DNA of 64,000 nt from Prauserella marina (GTDB lineage: Bacteria; Actinomycetota; Actinomycetes; Mycobacteriales; Pseudonocardiaceae), in contig NZ_CP016353.1 in assembly GCF_002240355.1 (NCBI RefSeq), positions 5,371,001-5,435,000 on the forward strand, given 5' to 3'. Below, one piece after another: positions 50,221 to 58,442 of the stretch. Every line of letters starts with the position of its first letter. Within the stretch, counting starts at the first letter, position 1. The position numbers and the translations under genes are program-made. The notes beneath the pieces were generated by a model that ran no database searches, was not told the origin of the DNA, and saw only the letters and a list, made by a program, of their open reading frames with translations.

Positions 50221-50343
50221 CCCGCCAGGACGACGACAGCAGTTCACCGGGTTGTTCGAAAAAATCTCGAAGCCGATGTCGAAAAGGCGACCTGCCGGAC
50301 GACGCGTTGAACGACACCCGTCGACAACGAAGGAGACAACGAG

Positions 50344-50943
50344 ATGAGCAAGGTCACCACTGGCGCCACGATGTCGCTGGACGGCTATCTCGCCGGACCG
50401 GAGGAAAGCGGCTTCGACCTGCTGTTCCAGTGGTACGGCAACGGTGACGTGGAGATCCCGTCGGCCAGTCCCCGGGTGCCGTCGTTCCGTACCTCGGCCG
50501 CGAGCGCCGGGCTGATCAAGCAGGAGTGGGGTGACACCGGCGCGCTGGTCGTCGGCCGGTATCTCTACGACATGACGAGCGCATGGGGAGGGCGTCATCC
50601 GATGGATGTGCCGACGGTCGTGCTCACCCATCAGCGTCCAGCCGACCGTCCGGAGGACGACGAGAACTTCGTCTTCGTCACCGGCGGCATCGAAGCGGCG
50701 GTGGCGAAGGCGACAGAACTGGCTGGGGACAAGAACGTCGTCGTCAACGGAGGGCAGATGGCCCGGCAGTGCCTTGAGGCCGGACTGCTCGACGAGATCG
50801 GCGTCGAACTGGTTCCGGTCATCCTCGGCGGCGGGAAGACGCTGTTCGGCGAACTCGCCACGACACCGGTGGAGTTCGAAGGCCCCATCGCGCTGGTCGA
50901 GGGCACCGGTGTCACACACCTGCGCTACCGGGTCAAGAAGTAG
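50344..50943 (+). CDS. Dihydrofolate reductase family protein (RibD C-terminal domain)
   Basis: A 199-residue protein: VTTGATMSLDGYLAGPEESGFDLLFQWYGNGDVE, VVGRYLYDMTSAWGG, NVVVNGGQMARQCLEAGLLDEIGVELVPVILGGGKTLF. This is the stand-alone RibD/DHFR-like reductase, an NADPH-dependent enzyme with varied substrates, not FolA. GGAGACAACGAG precedes the ATG. Confidence 0.9.
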   Translation: MSKVTTGATMSLDGYLAGPEESGFDLLFQWYGNGDVEIPSASPRVPSFRTSAASAGLIKQEWGDTGALVVGRYLYDMTSAWGGRHPMDVPTVVLTHQRPADRPEDDENFVFVTGGIEAAVAKATELAGDKNVVVNGGQMARQCLEAGLLDEIGVELVPVILGGGKTLFGELATTPVEFEGPIALVEGTGVTHLRYRVKK

Positions 50944-50961
50944 CCGCCCCGGTATCGACAT

Positions 50962-50996
50962 CCCGGACGCCGCGCGGGACACGCTCGGCGTCCGGG
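50962..50996. terminator. Bidirectional terminator between convergent genes
   Basis: A perfect 11-bp stem (CCCGGACGCCG with CGGCGTCCGGG) and 13-base loop fill the 55-bp gap between the reductase stop and the methyltransferase stop. Confidence 0.75.
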
Positions 50997-50998
50997 CG

Positions 50999-51787
50999 TC
51001 ACCGCCCGCGAAAGGCCGAGACGATCCACGCCCGCGAGTCGAAGTACACGCCGTCACCGGTCTCGTGCGCTGCCAGCGTGGCACGGAGGCAATCGTGCGC
51101 CATTTCAGCCGCTTCGGTGTCCATTGTGGATACCAGATACGACGGTTCGTACAGGCTGAGCACGGCGGAATGGGCGGCGGCGCGGTCGGGCCCGTAGTAG
51201 ACCGGCTCGCGCACGTCGGCGAAGCGAACCCGCTCGAAACCGGCTGCGGTGAGGATGCCTTCCGTCGTGGCCGGATCGGCGAGCGAGAACGGGTCCTTTC
51301 CCAGCGCCGGCACGGATGGCGCCGCCGTTCCGGCAAGCGCTCGATGAATCTCGGTGGACCACTCGTTGCGTTCGCGGCCCTGCCAGATGAGCAGCACGAG
51401 CCGCCCTCCGGGGCGAAGGGCACGCGCGATGTTGGTGAACGCGGCGACCGGATCGGCGAAGAACATCACGCCGAACCTGCTGAGGCAGAGGTCGAAGCGC
51501 GAGGGAGGGAACCGGTGGACCTGCGCGTCGGCAAGCAGGTAGTCGACGTTGCGCACGTCCTCGTCGCCGAGCAGCCGTGCTTGGTCGAGCATCCGTTCGG
51601 ATATGTCGACGCCGAGCGCGCTCCCTTCGACTGCGACCCGTGCGGCTTCCCGCGTCACCTGTCCGGTGCCACAGCCGACGTCAAGCACCCTGTCGCGCGG
51701 CCGGACACCCGCCGCGACGCGGAATCGCTGGTTGTACCGACGCAGCTCGGCGTCGTAATCGAACGCATCGCTCGGTCGCACCACCAT
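50999..51787 (-). CDS. Class I SAM-dependent methyltransferase
   Basis: A 262-residue Rossmann methyltransferase: motif I VLDVGCGTGQVTREAA, GVDISERMLDQAR, and FDLCLSRFGVMFFADPVAAFTNIARALRPGGRLVLLIW. It resembles UbiE/ubiquinone-type small-molecule methyltransferases. The acceptor is unknown. Single-gene unit. Confidence 0.9.
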   Translation of the reverse strand: MVVRPSDAFDYDAELRRYNQRFRVAAGVRPRDRVLDVGCGTGQVTREAARVAVEGSALGVDISERMLDQARLLGDEDVRNVDYLLADAQVHRFPPSRFDLCLSRFGVMFFADPVAAFTNIARALRPGGRLVLLIWQGRERNEWSTEIHRALAGTAAPSVPALGKDPFSLADPATTEGILTAAGFERVRFADVREPVYYGPDRAAAHSAVLSLYEPSYLVSTMDTEAAEMAHDCLRATLAAHETGDGVYFDSRAWIVSAFRGR

Positions 51788-51856
51788 CGGTCGATGCTAG
51801 GTCGTTGGCACGGGTATGTCGTCACTTCGGTAGCGGTGCCGAGGTGGCACTACAAC

Positions 51857-52663
51857 TTAGCCCGCCACCTCGGGTGGAGTGGAGCGCAACAGCTCGCCGA
51901 CGGCGTCGGCGATGAGCTCCGGCTGTTCGAACGGGACCTGATGACTCGCCTTCTCGGCGACCACCACCCGCCCCAGCGGGGCCTCTCCGGCCAGCGCGCG
52001 GTGATCGGCGGTCAGGTAGTCCAACTGCGACCGAGGCATCCTCGGGCGTTTCCCCGCCGTGATCACGCGGATCGGCACCCTCGGCAGGCCCGGTTCGGCA
52101 CGCGCTTTCTCAGCCTCGGCCATGGCTTGCCGCATACCGGCGAGCGTGACGGCCAGTTCGCGCAGCGCCTGCGCGTTTCCGCCTCCGAAGGCGGCCCGCA
52201 GGCGCAGCAGTTTCGGCGCGAGCGCGAAGGAAAGGCGCTGGGCGAAGGCAAAACCGGGTGGTGTCCCCGCGACCGTCGGATCGACGAACACCAGCCCTGC
52301 CACGTCGTCCGGATACCTTGCCGCATGGACCTGGGTGACGAGCGCGCCGAACGACCAGCCGACGAACGTCGCGGGCAACGGCAGATCCATCGCGTTCACG
52401 AGCCGGTGCAAATCGTCGGCCATCGCGGTGACATCCCCCGTTTGCCTGCCACCGGACCCGCCGACCCCAGCGCGATCGTAGGTGACCACAGTGGCCCGAT
52501 CGGCCAATGCTTGCTCAAGGGCGGTTCCCCACGCACCCAGGCCCTGCCCCGCGCCACCACAGTCGAGGATCACTGGCGGACCTTCACCGGCGACCCGCAC
52601 GCGGAGCGCGTAGTCGCCGACCTCGACCATCGTCACGGCTTCCTTGCCATCGTCTCGCGTCAT
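51857..52663 (-). CDS. Alpha/beta hydrolase
   Basis: A 268-residue hydrolase: GGAGQGLGAW, nucleophile VGWSFGALV (Ser), DRAGVGGSG, and catalytic His in EKASHQVPFEQP. No signal peptide. Two matching inverted repeats, TGTCAA-N6-TTGACA, begin 3 bp upstream of its start, so it is tightly regulated by an unknown factor. Confidence 0.88.
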   Translation of the reverse strand: MTRDDGKEAVTMVEVGDYALRVRVAGEGPPVILDCGGAGQGLGAWGTALEQALADRATVVTYDRAGVGGSGGRQTGDVTAMADDLHRLVNAMDLPLPATFVGWSFGALVTQVHAARYPDDVAGLVFVDPTVAGTPPGFAFAQRLSFALAPKLLRLRAAFGGGNAQALRELAVTLAGMRQAMAEAEKARAEPGLPRVPIRVITAGKRPRMPRSQLDYLTADHRALAGEAPLGRVVVAEKASHQVPFEQPELIADAVGELLRSTPPEVAG

Positions 52664-52665
52664 GC

Positions 52666-52711
52666 TGTCAACCTAGCTTGACACCCAGAAGGGCGTCAAC
52701 CGAGATTGACA
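52666..52711. promoter_or_regulatory. Tandem TGTCAA-N6-TTGACA operators
   Basis: TGTCAA-CCTAGC-TTGACA (52666-52683) and CGTCAA-CCGAGA-TTGACA (52694-52711) repeat at a 28-bp interval, in the 70-bp gap between the hydrolase (leftward) and a membrane-protein gene. The first is perfect, the second has one end mismatch. Two copies argue for a dimeric regulator binding cooperatively. Confidence 0.6.
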
Positions 52712-52733
52712 CAAGACGACGAACACGGCGCTT

Positions 52734-53144
52734 TCACTCCGGCCTGTTGCCCCGGGCCCGCTGGAGCAGTAGCGCGAGCCCACCGGCGACGAGCCCCCAC
52801 AGCGCGTTGGTGAGCAGCATCGGGATGATCGCCATCGGTTTGGCCAGCGGCCCCTCCAGCTCGCCGTTGGCGATCGGCGAAAGAACGGCACTGAGCGCCG
52901 TGGCCATGACCGCGTAGCCGATCCCCGCCGCGACCAGCGTCCATACCGGTTCCCGCACCTTGGAAAGCCCCACGATGAGCACCCACACCAGCGTGATGCC
53001 CCCGGTCAGGATCAGCGGGGTCGCCGGTGTTCCGAGCACGTCACTCCAGCCGACGATCGAAAAGAGCGGCCGGACCAGCGCAAGCGCGGAAAGACCGAGC
53101 ACGAGAGGCACGTTCAGGCCGCGGAACGAAGCAACAGAACTCAT
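52734..53144 (-). CDS. Small integral membrane protein
   Basis: A 136-residue protein with four hydrophobic segments (VPLVLGLSALALVRPLFSIVG, PLILTGGITLVWVLIVGL, VWTLVAAGIGYAVMATALSAVL, IPMLLTNALWGLVAGGLALLL). No family recognised. It shares the tandem operator with the hydrolase gene, which starts 70 bp downstream in the same direction, so the two could be cotranscribed. Confidence 0.75.
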   Translation of the reverse strand: MSSVASFRGLNVPLVLGLSALALVRPLFSIVGWSDVLGTPATPLILTGGITLVWVLIVGLSKVREPVWTLVAAGIGYAVMATALSAVLSPIANGELEGPLAKPMAIIPMLLTNALWGLVAGGLALLLQRARGNRPE

Positions 53145-53222
53145 CCCTCGACGCTAGATTTCTCGCCCCGTCCCCGGCAGCCGCATCGACTCGTCAATCA
53201 CAGCGAAGGACCTGCGGCGGAG

Positions 53223-53242
53223 AGCGACCCTTCGGGGTCGCT
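53223..53242. promoter_or_regulatory. Very stable cUUCGg-capped hairpin
   Basis: AGCGACCC-TTCG-GGGTCGCT: a perfect 8-bp stem with a UUCG tetraloop closed by C-G, an exceptionally stable RNA fold. It lies between the divergent membrane-protein and histidine-kinase genes, in the probable kinase leader. Confidence 0.5.
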
Positions 53243-53312
53243 TGTGGACGTACACACCGGGACGAGTCTGATGGGAGAATCGGCGGATCAGAAACGAAGC
53301 GAGGGAGCGAGG

Positions 53313-54470
53313 ATGCCGACGGCGGAACCACGGGAGGACGAGATACCCGCGTGGGTCCTCACCGTGCTCGTCGCCGCTGGGCAAGCCATCGCGGTCGCGC
53401 TCATCATCGCGATCGGCTCCGCGGGGACACTCGACGTCGATTACGGCGCGTATCTGTTCGCCGCCGGGTTCGGCGCGGTGCTGTTGTTGCGCAGGATCGT
53501 TCCGGTCACCGTCCTGATCGTGTCCGTTCTCGGCGTGTTCAGCTACTACGCCTTCGACTTCCCGCCGATCGGGATGGCCGTCCCCGTCGTGGGCGCGTTC
53601 TACAGCGTGACCGAACGGGGCCGGGTCGTCGTCGCCACCGTCGCGGGCCTGGTGCTGCTGGGCGTTTCGCTGTACTTCCGGGTCGGCGACCGGCAGCCGA
53701 GCACGGTATTGGCCTACGACCTGATCACCAACGTCGCGCTCGTCGGCTGCGCGATAGCGCTCGCGCTGACTGTCCGCAGCAGGCGCGACCTTCGGGACCA
53801 GCAACGACGCGTGGTGCTGCTGGAACGCGAGCATCAGCAGGAACGCGCGGCGAGGCAGCTGGAAGCCGAACGGCTCCGCCTTGCCCGCGACGTGCACGAC
53901 TCGGTCGGTCACGCGCTTTCCCTCGTCTCGGTACAGGCACGAGTGGCCCAGCAGTCGTTGGGCTCCGACCAGGCGGCCGTGGCGCGCGCGCTCGACAACG
54001 TCGTGTCGGCCACCGGGTCCTCACTCGCCGATCTGCGGCGCACCCTCACCGCGCTGCACTCCGACCAGGCCGTCTCCTTGCACGCCCCGGTGACGCTGCG
54101 AGGCATCGAGCACACGGCCGAGGCGGCGAGACAGGCCGGTCTCGACGTCGACGTCTCGATCACGACCGGCCCTGCCGACGTCCCCGAGCCGGTCGCGGGA
54201 ACGGCTTTCCGGATCGTCCAGGAAGCCGTGACCAACGTGCTCAGGCACGCGCACGCGACCCGCGCGAGCATCACGGTGACGGCCGAGGCGGGAACGCTGC
54301 GCCTGCGCGTGGCCGACAACGGCACCGGTCTCGGCGAGGCGGGTGAGGACGGTCGCGGCATGACCGGCATGCGGGAGCGCGCCGCGCTGGTCGGCGGCAC
54401 CGTCACCGTCGAGTCCCAACCTACCGGGGTCACCGTGACCGCGGAGCTGCCGACCGAGGAGAGCCCATGA
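53313..54470 (+). CDS. Sensor histidine kinase (NarL-type, HisKA_3)
   Basis: A 385-residue membrane kinase: five or six N-terminal helices (WVLTVLVAAGQAIAVALIIAI and following), coiled-coil EHQQERAARQLEAERLRLARDVHDSVGHALS with the phospho-accepting His, then the ATPase N box QEAVTNVLRHAHA and G box DNGTGLGEAGEDGRGMTGM. It resembles DesK-like two-component kinases. ATG 53313 is chosen for GGGAG upstream. It overlaps its response regulator (ATGA). Confidence 0.92.
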   Translation: MPTAEPREDEIPAWVLTVLVAAGQAIAVALIIAIGSAGTLDVDYGAYLFAAGFGAVLLLRRIVPVTVLIVSVLGVFSYYAFDFPPIGMAVPVVGAFYSVTERGRVVVATVAGLVLLGVSLYFRVGDRQPSTVLAYDLITNVALVGCAIALALTVRSRRDLRDQQRRVVLLEREHQQERAARQLEAERLRLARDVHDSVGHALSLVSVQARVAQQSLGSDQAAVARALDNVVSATGSSLADLRRTLTALHSDQAVSLHAPVTLRGIEHTAEAARQAGLDVDVSITTGPADVPEPVAGTAFRIVQEAVTNVLRHAHATRASITVTAEAGTLRLRVADNGTGLGEAGEDGRGMTGMRERAALVGGTVTVESQPTGVTVTAELPTEESP

Positions 54471-55108
54471 TCCGCGTCCTGATCGCCGAGGACGAGATAC
54501 TGCTGCGCAGCGGGTTGAAAGCGCTCGCCGAGCACGACGGCGACATCGAAATCGTCGCCGAGGCGGATCAGGGTGGGGCCGCGATCTCCCGCGCGAGGGC
54601 GACCCTGCCGGACGTGGTGCTGATGGACATCAGGATGCCGGGGGTCGACGGGATCACCGCGACCCAGCTCATCAGGCAGGACCCCGCGCTGTCCGGCACC
54701 TCGGTGCTCGTGCTGACGACCTTCGCCGAGGATCACACCGTCATCGAGGCACTGCGCGCGGGAGCGGCGGGCTATGTGCTCAAGGATGTCGCGCCGGACG
54801 ACCTCAGGGAGGCGATCCGCGCCGTGGCCTCCGGCAAAGCGGTGCTCTCCCCCGAGGTGACGGCGACCGTCATGCGCGCGGCGAGCGCGCGCCCCGCCGC
54901 GGACACCGAGAGCATCAGCCACCTTGCCCCAAGGGAGATCGAGGTACTGGCCGAGGTGGGCAAAGGGCTGAACAACGCGGAGATCGCCGAACGGCTCTAC
55001 ATCAGCCCCGCGACGGCGCGCACGTACGTCAGCAGGCTCCTGCACAAGCTCGCCGCGCGCGACCGTGCGCAGCTCGTCGTCATCGCCCACCGCAGTGGCC
55101 TCGTGTGA
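54467..55108 (+). CDS. NarL/LuxR-family response regulator
   Basis: A 213-residue regulator: receiver domain with acidic pocket (IAEDEILLRSG), phospho-Asp in VVLMDIRMPG, switch T/S in VLVLTTFAED and K (GYVLKDVAP); LuxR helix-turn-helix HLAPREIEVLAEVGKGLNNAEIAERLYISPATARTYVSRLLHKL. Partner of the overlapping kinase. Its stop and that of the SARP gene lie 7 bp apart with a shared hairpin. Confidence 0.95.
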   Translation: MIRVLIAEDEILLRSGLKALAEHDGDIEIVAEADQGGAAISRARATLPDVVLMDIRMPGVDGITATQLIRQDPALSGTSVLVLTTFAEDHTVIEALRAGAAGYVLKDVAPDDLREAIRAVASGKAVLSPEVTATVMRAASARPAADTESISHLAPREIEVLAEVGKGLNNAEIAERLYISPATARTYVSRLLHKLAARDRAQLVVIAHRSGLV

Positions 55109-55119
55109 GGCCGCCTCAC
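55105..55119. terminator. Short bidirectional hairpin over two convergent stops
   Basis: GTGAGG-CCG-CCTCAC covers the response-regulator stop and the SARP stop. Six perfect base pairs and a 3-base loop. Confidence 0.5.
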
Positions 55120-56894
55120 GGGGCGACGAGGTCGAACGCCCGTAGCGAGCCGGACGCCTCGGCGTCCAGGTCGGCCTCCCCCAGCTCGGCCGCGTAGGCG
55201 CGCAGCAGCTCGTGCAGCCGATATCCCCCGTTCGGCGTCTGGTCGACGAGGTGGGCGCGGACCAGCACGGTGAGCACCCGACCGGCCGCGCTCACGCTCA
55301 TCCCGGCCGTCGCGGCCACCTCGTACTCGTCGGCCTCCCGGTACCGGCCGAGCAGCCGGAACACACGCGCGGCCACGGGATCGAGCCGCCGGTAGGACCA
55401 CGAGAACACGGTGCGAAACGCGGTGTCCTGATCGCCATGCGCGTCCAGCAGGTCGAGCACGTTTCCCTTCGCCAGCTCGTCGACCAGGTCCCCGACGCCC
55501 CGCGTTGAACGCCCGTGGATCAGTTCCGCGGCGACCCGCAACGCCGACGGCAGCCGCGCGCACAGCCCCACCAGCGTCCGCACCGCTCCCGGCTCGGCAT
55601 CGGCACGATTGCCGAGCAGCACGCGCAACAGTCTCCGCGCGTCGGGCACCGGCAACCGGTCGAGTCCGATCCGGTGGGCTCCCTCCCTCGCGACGAGCCC
55701 GCCAAGGGAGTCCCTGCTGGTGATCAGCGTGCGGGTGGCCGCCCCAGCCGGAAGCAGCGGGCGAACCTGGCCGGAGCCGTGGGCGTTGTCCAGCAGCACG
55801 AGCATCCTGCGCTTGTCGGCAAGGCTGCGGAAGAGGGCCGCGCGCTCCGCGAGCTCGTCAGGGATCGCTGCCCTTTCGACGCCGAGTGCCCTCAGGAACC
55901 CGGCGAGCGCGTCGGCAGGCGAAACCGGTTCGCCTGGACCGAAGCCACGCAGGTCCACGTACAACTCTCCGTCGGGGAACCGGTCCCTGACGGCGTGTGC
56001 CCACCTCACGGCGAGCGCGGTCTTTCCAGCCCCCGCCGTGCCGACCACCGCGAGCACCGGCGCGACTCCCCCCTCCGGGGAGCTGCCGAGTTCGGCCAGT
56101 TCCGCCGCTCTTCCGACGAACCATGGCACGTCGGCGGGAAGCTGGGCGGGCACCGCGCCGCCCGCGACCGCAGGGCCGAGGTCGCCCTCCAGCACGCGCC
56201 GATGCAGCTCGCGCAGCTCGGCTCCCGGTTCGACACCGAGCTCGGTGACCAGCTTCTCCCTGGCGGCGCGATAGACATCCAGCGCTTCGGCTCGCCTTCC
56301 CGCCCTGGACAAGGCGGTCATCAGCAGACCGTGGAATCGTTCCCGCAGGGCGTGCTCCCCTGCCAGCCTGCTCAGCTCACCGATGACGGCTTCGTGAAGG
56401 CCGCACGCCAACTCGGCTTCGTACAAGGCTTCCAGTGCGACGAGCCGCCGCTCGGCGAGCCGCAGCGACCAGTCGGCCAGCTCCGGCACCTCGATACCGG
56501 CGAACGGTTCCCCCCTCCACAGCGCCAGCGCCGCCCGCAGCGGCTCGATCGCCCGCTTCGGTTCCAGCCGCCGCGCCTCCTCGACAAGTGCCTCGAACCG
56601 GTCGGCGTCGGTTTCGCCTGTCGCGACCCGCAATCGATATCCGGCCTCGACCGACGACAGCCTTCCCGGCTCGTCGAGCATTCCCCGCAGGCGGTGAATG
56701 TGCAGGTGCAGTTTCCGCCCGGCGCCTGGCTCCGGTGCCTCACCCCACAGCGCGCCCGCGAGCAGGGCAGCCCGCACGGGCCGATTCGCCCTCGCGAGCA
56801 GCACGCCGAGCAGAACCCGCCGCAGCCGTCCGGTCACCTCCTCGCTCCTGCCGCCCTCGGTCACCGTCATGGAACCGAGAACACGGAACTCCAT
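55116..56894 (-). CDS. AfsR/SARP-type transcriptional regulator
   Basis: A 592-residue regulator: OmpR-type winged helix at the N-terminus (MEFRVLGSMTVTEGGRSEEVTGRLRRVLLGVLLARAN), BTAD domain with GAELRELHRRVLEGDLG, then an NB-ARC/STAND ATPase with Walker A GTAGAGKTALA and Walker B-like RMLVLLDNAHG. The C-terminal TPRs are largely missing. Such activators often turn on secondary metabolism. The ATG follows a G12 tract, so the amount or frame of translation may vary. Confidence 0.92.
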   Translation of the reverse strand: MEFRVLGSMTVTEGGRSEEVTGRLRRVLLGVLLARANRPVRAALLAGALWGEAPEPGAGRKLHLHIHRLRGMLDEPGRLSSVEAGYRLRVATGETDADRFEALVEEARRLEPKRAIEPLRAALALWRGEPFAGIEVPELADWSLRLAERRLVALEALYEAELACGLHEAVIGELSRLAGEHALRERFHGLLMTALSRAGRRAEALDVYRAAREKLVTELGVEPGAELRELHRRVLEGDLGPAVAGGAVPAQLPADVPWFVGRAAELAELGSSPEGGVAPVLAVVGTAGAGKTALAVRWAHAVRDRFPDGELYVDLRGFGPGEPVSPADALAGFLRALGVERAAIPDELAERAALFRSLADKRRMLVLLDNAHGSGQVRPLLPAGAATRTLITSRDSLGGLVAREGAHRIGLDRLPVPDARRLLRVLLGNRADAEPGAVRTLVGLCARLPSALRVAAELIHGRSTRGVGDLVDELAKGNVLDLLDAHGDQDTAFRTVFSWSYRRLDPVAARVFRLLGRYREADEYEVAATAGMSVSAAGRVLTVLVRAHLVDQTPNGGYRLHELLRAYAAELGEADLDAEASGSLRAFDLVAP

Positions 56895-56898
56895 GTTT

Positions 56899-56910
56899 CC
56901 CCCCCCCCCC
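56899..56910 (-). promoter_or_regulatory. 12-base G tract just before the SARP start
   Basis: On the coding strand the gene is preceded by G12 then AAAC and the ATG, so the tract occupies the Shine-Dalgarno position. Homopolymer runs of this length slip during replication and change its length, which would alter ribosome spacing. A sequencing-length error is also possible. Confidence 0.55.
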
Positions 56911-57004
56911 GGGAACCGGTGCCAAGACCGGCACTTTCCTGGTGATGAAAGGCCGGTAAAAGCCCAGCCGCCACTCTGAGGTCAGACTCCCGCGCCGGCA
57001 GGCA

Positions 57005-57038
57005 GGTGTGTTGTCAGGTGATCACCCGACAACACGCC
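57005..57038. promoter_or_regulatory. 34-bp near-perfect palindrome between SARP and lipoprotein genes
   Basis: Arms GTGTTGTC and GACAACAC flank the self-complementary core GGTGATCACC, with one mismatched pair inside and one wobble farther out (arms of 17 bases). It lies 111 bp upstream of the SARP start and 122 bp before the lipoprotein start. It fits either an operator of a large dimeric regulator or a strong RNA hairpin. Confidence 0.6.
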
Positions 57039-57159
57039 CGCCATCGCGGGCTTAGCGTCCTGGGTGCGGCATGCGCCGTCGAGGGGGCCGCGCATGCCTC
57101 GTGCCGCGAAGGCGGCGACGGGAGTGAACCAGTTTCCGAACCTTTGCGGGAGAACAACG

Positions 57160-57360
57160 ATGACACCCAGCAAGCAAGGTCGTAGCCGGATTCGCAGGAC
57201 CGTCGCGACACTCGGCGCAGCCGCCGCCGTCTTCGCCATCTCGGCCTGTGACAACGAGCAGCCACCTATTCCCCCCGCTCCCCTCACGCCGCCGTCGCTT
57301 CCCGACCTGCCGGACCTGCCGGACATCGAGATGCCGAGCGTCGGCGTGGACCGGCCCTGA
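57160..57360 (+). CDS. Small proline-rich lipoprotein
   Basis: A 66-residue protein with a type II signal (RTVATLGAAAAVFAISAC, lipobox AISAC, Cys30), then DNEQPPIPPAPLTPPSLPDLPDLPDIEMP, a Pro/Asp-rich surface tail of only 36 residues. It is probably anchored in the outer leaflet of the membrane. GGGAGA lies upstream. It precedes the larger lipoprotein by 16 bp. Confidence 0.75.
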   Translation: MTPSKQGRSRIRRTVATLGAAAAVFAISACDNEQPPIPPAPLTPPSLPDLPDLPDIEMPSVGVDRP

Positions 57361-57376
57361 GGACGGAGGGGACACC

Positions 57377-58402
57377 ATGGGGGAACGTACGAAACTCGCG
57401 GTCGCCGCGCTGGGAACGGCGGCCTTGTTGACGATGTCGGGCTGCGGCGAAGACGTCGCGGGAAAGCCCGTCCAGCAAGCGAATGGGCAAAACGAACCAT
57501 CCACACCGTCCGCACCGGACGAAGTGGAGAACGGTTTCGACGAGTGCGCTCTCGTCGAAACCGAGGCGATCGCCCAAGCGATCGGGGTCGACACGATGTA
57601 CATCACGTCTCGCGAGGCGCGCTTGCAAGACGACGGAAGTACCCGCGCGCTGTGCCAGTACCACCCGCAAGACGTTCCCGGCTTGAACGGGATGACGTTG
57701 AGCACGGTCACCGGCACCGACGCCGAGCGGTTCTTCGCACCGTTCGACAAGCACGAGGTGGCCGAGATCGACAGCATCGGCGACGCGACGAAGGTCGTCG
57801 CCTTCGAAGTCGACGGTTCCCCCACCGCGTTCATCGAACTCAGGACCATCGTCGGTGACATCGGACTGCACCTGCGCTACCAGTACGACCAGTCCGGCGG
57901 CGGAGCCATGCCGGAAGCGAACGGCACCGCGCTCGGCACGATCGTCAGGTCGGCGATCGAGGAACTTCCCGGCGACGTGGCGATCCCGGAAGGGCAACCG
58001 GAAGGTGTCTGCGCGGAAATCGATCTCGACCTCGCCGCGCGGGTACTCGGCGACGAACTGGTCATGTCGCGAACGCTCGAATCGAATGCGGGCGGGGCCA
58101 CCTGCGACCTCAGCAACGGACCGGCGAGCCTCGGGATCATCCACGTGACGAACGAGGACCAGGTCGCGAAGATGGCCACGAAACCGGAGCTGATCAACGA
58201 GGACATCGGCGATGGCGCTCTCGTCGAGGTCGCGCAAACACCGGAAGGACAGGGACCGCTGCACGCGAGGGTCAACGTCGGCGACGAGATCGTGGAGATC
58301 TTCGCCCACTACGCCGACAGCGTCGCTCAGTTCACCACGCCGCGACCGGAAGATCTCGACCTGGTGCGGTCGGTCGTCGCCTCGGTCGGCGGGCAGGGCT
58401 AG
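57377..58402 (+). CDS. DUF3558-type lipoprotein
   Basis: A 341-residue lipoprotein (signal LAVAALGTAALLTMSGC, lipobox Cys23). Two similar halves each carry conserved Cys residues (ECALVETEAIAQAIGVDTMY... RALCQYHPQ; VCAEIDLDLAARVLGDELVMSR... ATCDLSNGPASL), the duplicated DUF3558 pattern of actinobacterial envelopes. Function unknown. GGAGGGG ribosome-binding site; probably cotranscribed with the small lipoprotein. Confidence 0.85.
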   Translation: MGERTKLAVAALGTAALLTMSGCGEDVAGKPVQQANGQNEPSTPSAPDEVENGFDECALVETEAIAQAIGVDTMYITSREARLQDDGSTRALCQYHPQDVPGLNGMTLSTVTGTDAERFFAPFDKHEVAEIDSIGDATKVVAFEVDGSPTAFIELRTIVGDIGLHLRYQYDQSGGGAMPEANGTALGTIVRSAIEELPGDVAIPEGQPEGVCAEIDLDLAARVLGDELVMSRTLESNAGGATCDLSNGPASLGIIHVTNEDQVAKMATKPELINEDIGDGALVEVAQTPEGQGPLHARVNVGDEIVEIFAHYADSVAQFTTPRPEDLDLVRSVVASVGGQG

Positions 58403-58412
58403 AGAGCACCGG

Positions 58413-58441
58413 CCGCGTCGCCGCGACCGGAGGCGACGCGG
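58413..58441. terminator. Bidirectional terminator between lipoprotein and double-TetR genes
   Basis: A perfect 10-bp stem (CCGCGTCGCC with GGCGACGCGG) and 9-base loop in the 40-bp gap between two convergent stops. Confidence 0.75.
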
Positions 58442-58442
58442 C

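Noticed and set aside
49864-51423. 519-codon minus-strand frame over the reductase and methyltransferase genes
   Set aside because: Shadow of the DHFR-like gene and crosses a bidirectional terminator.
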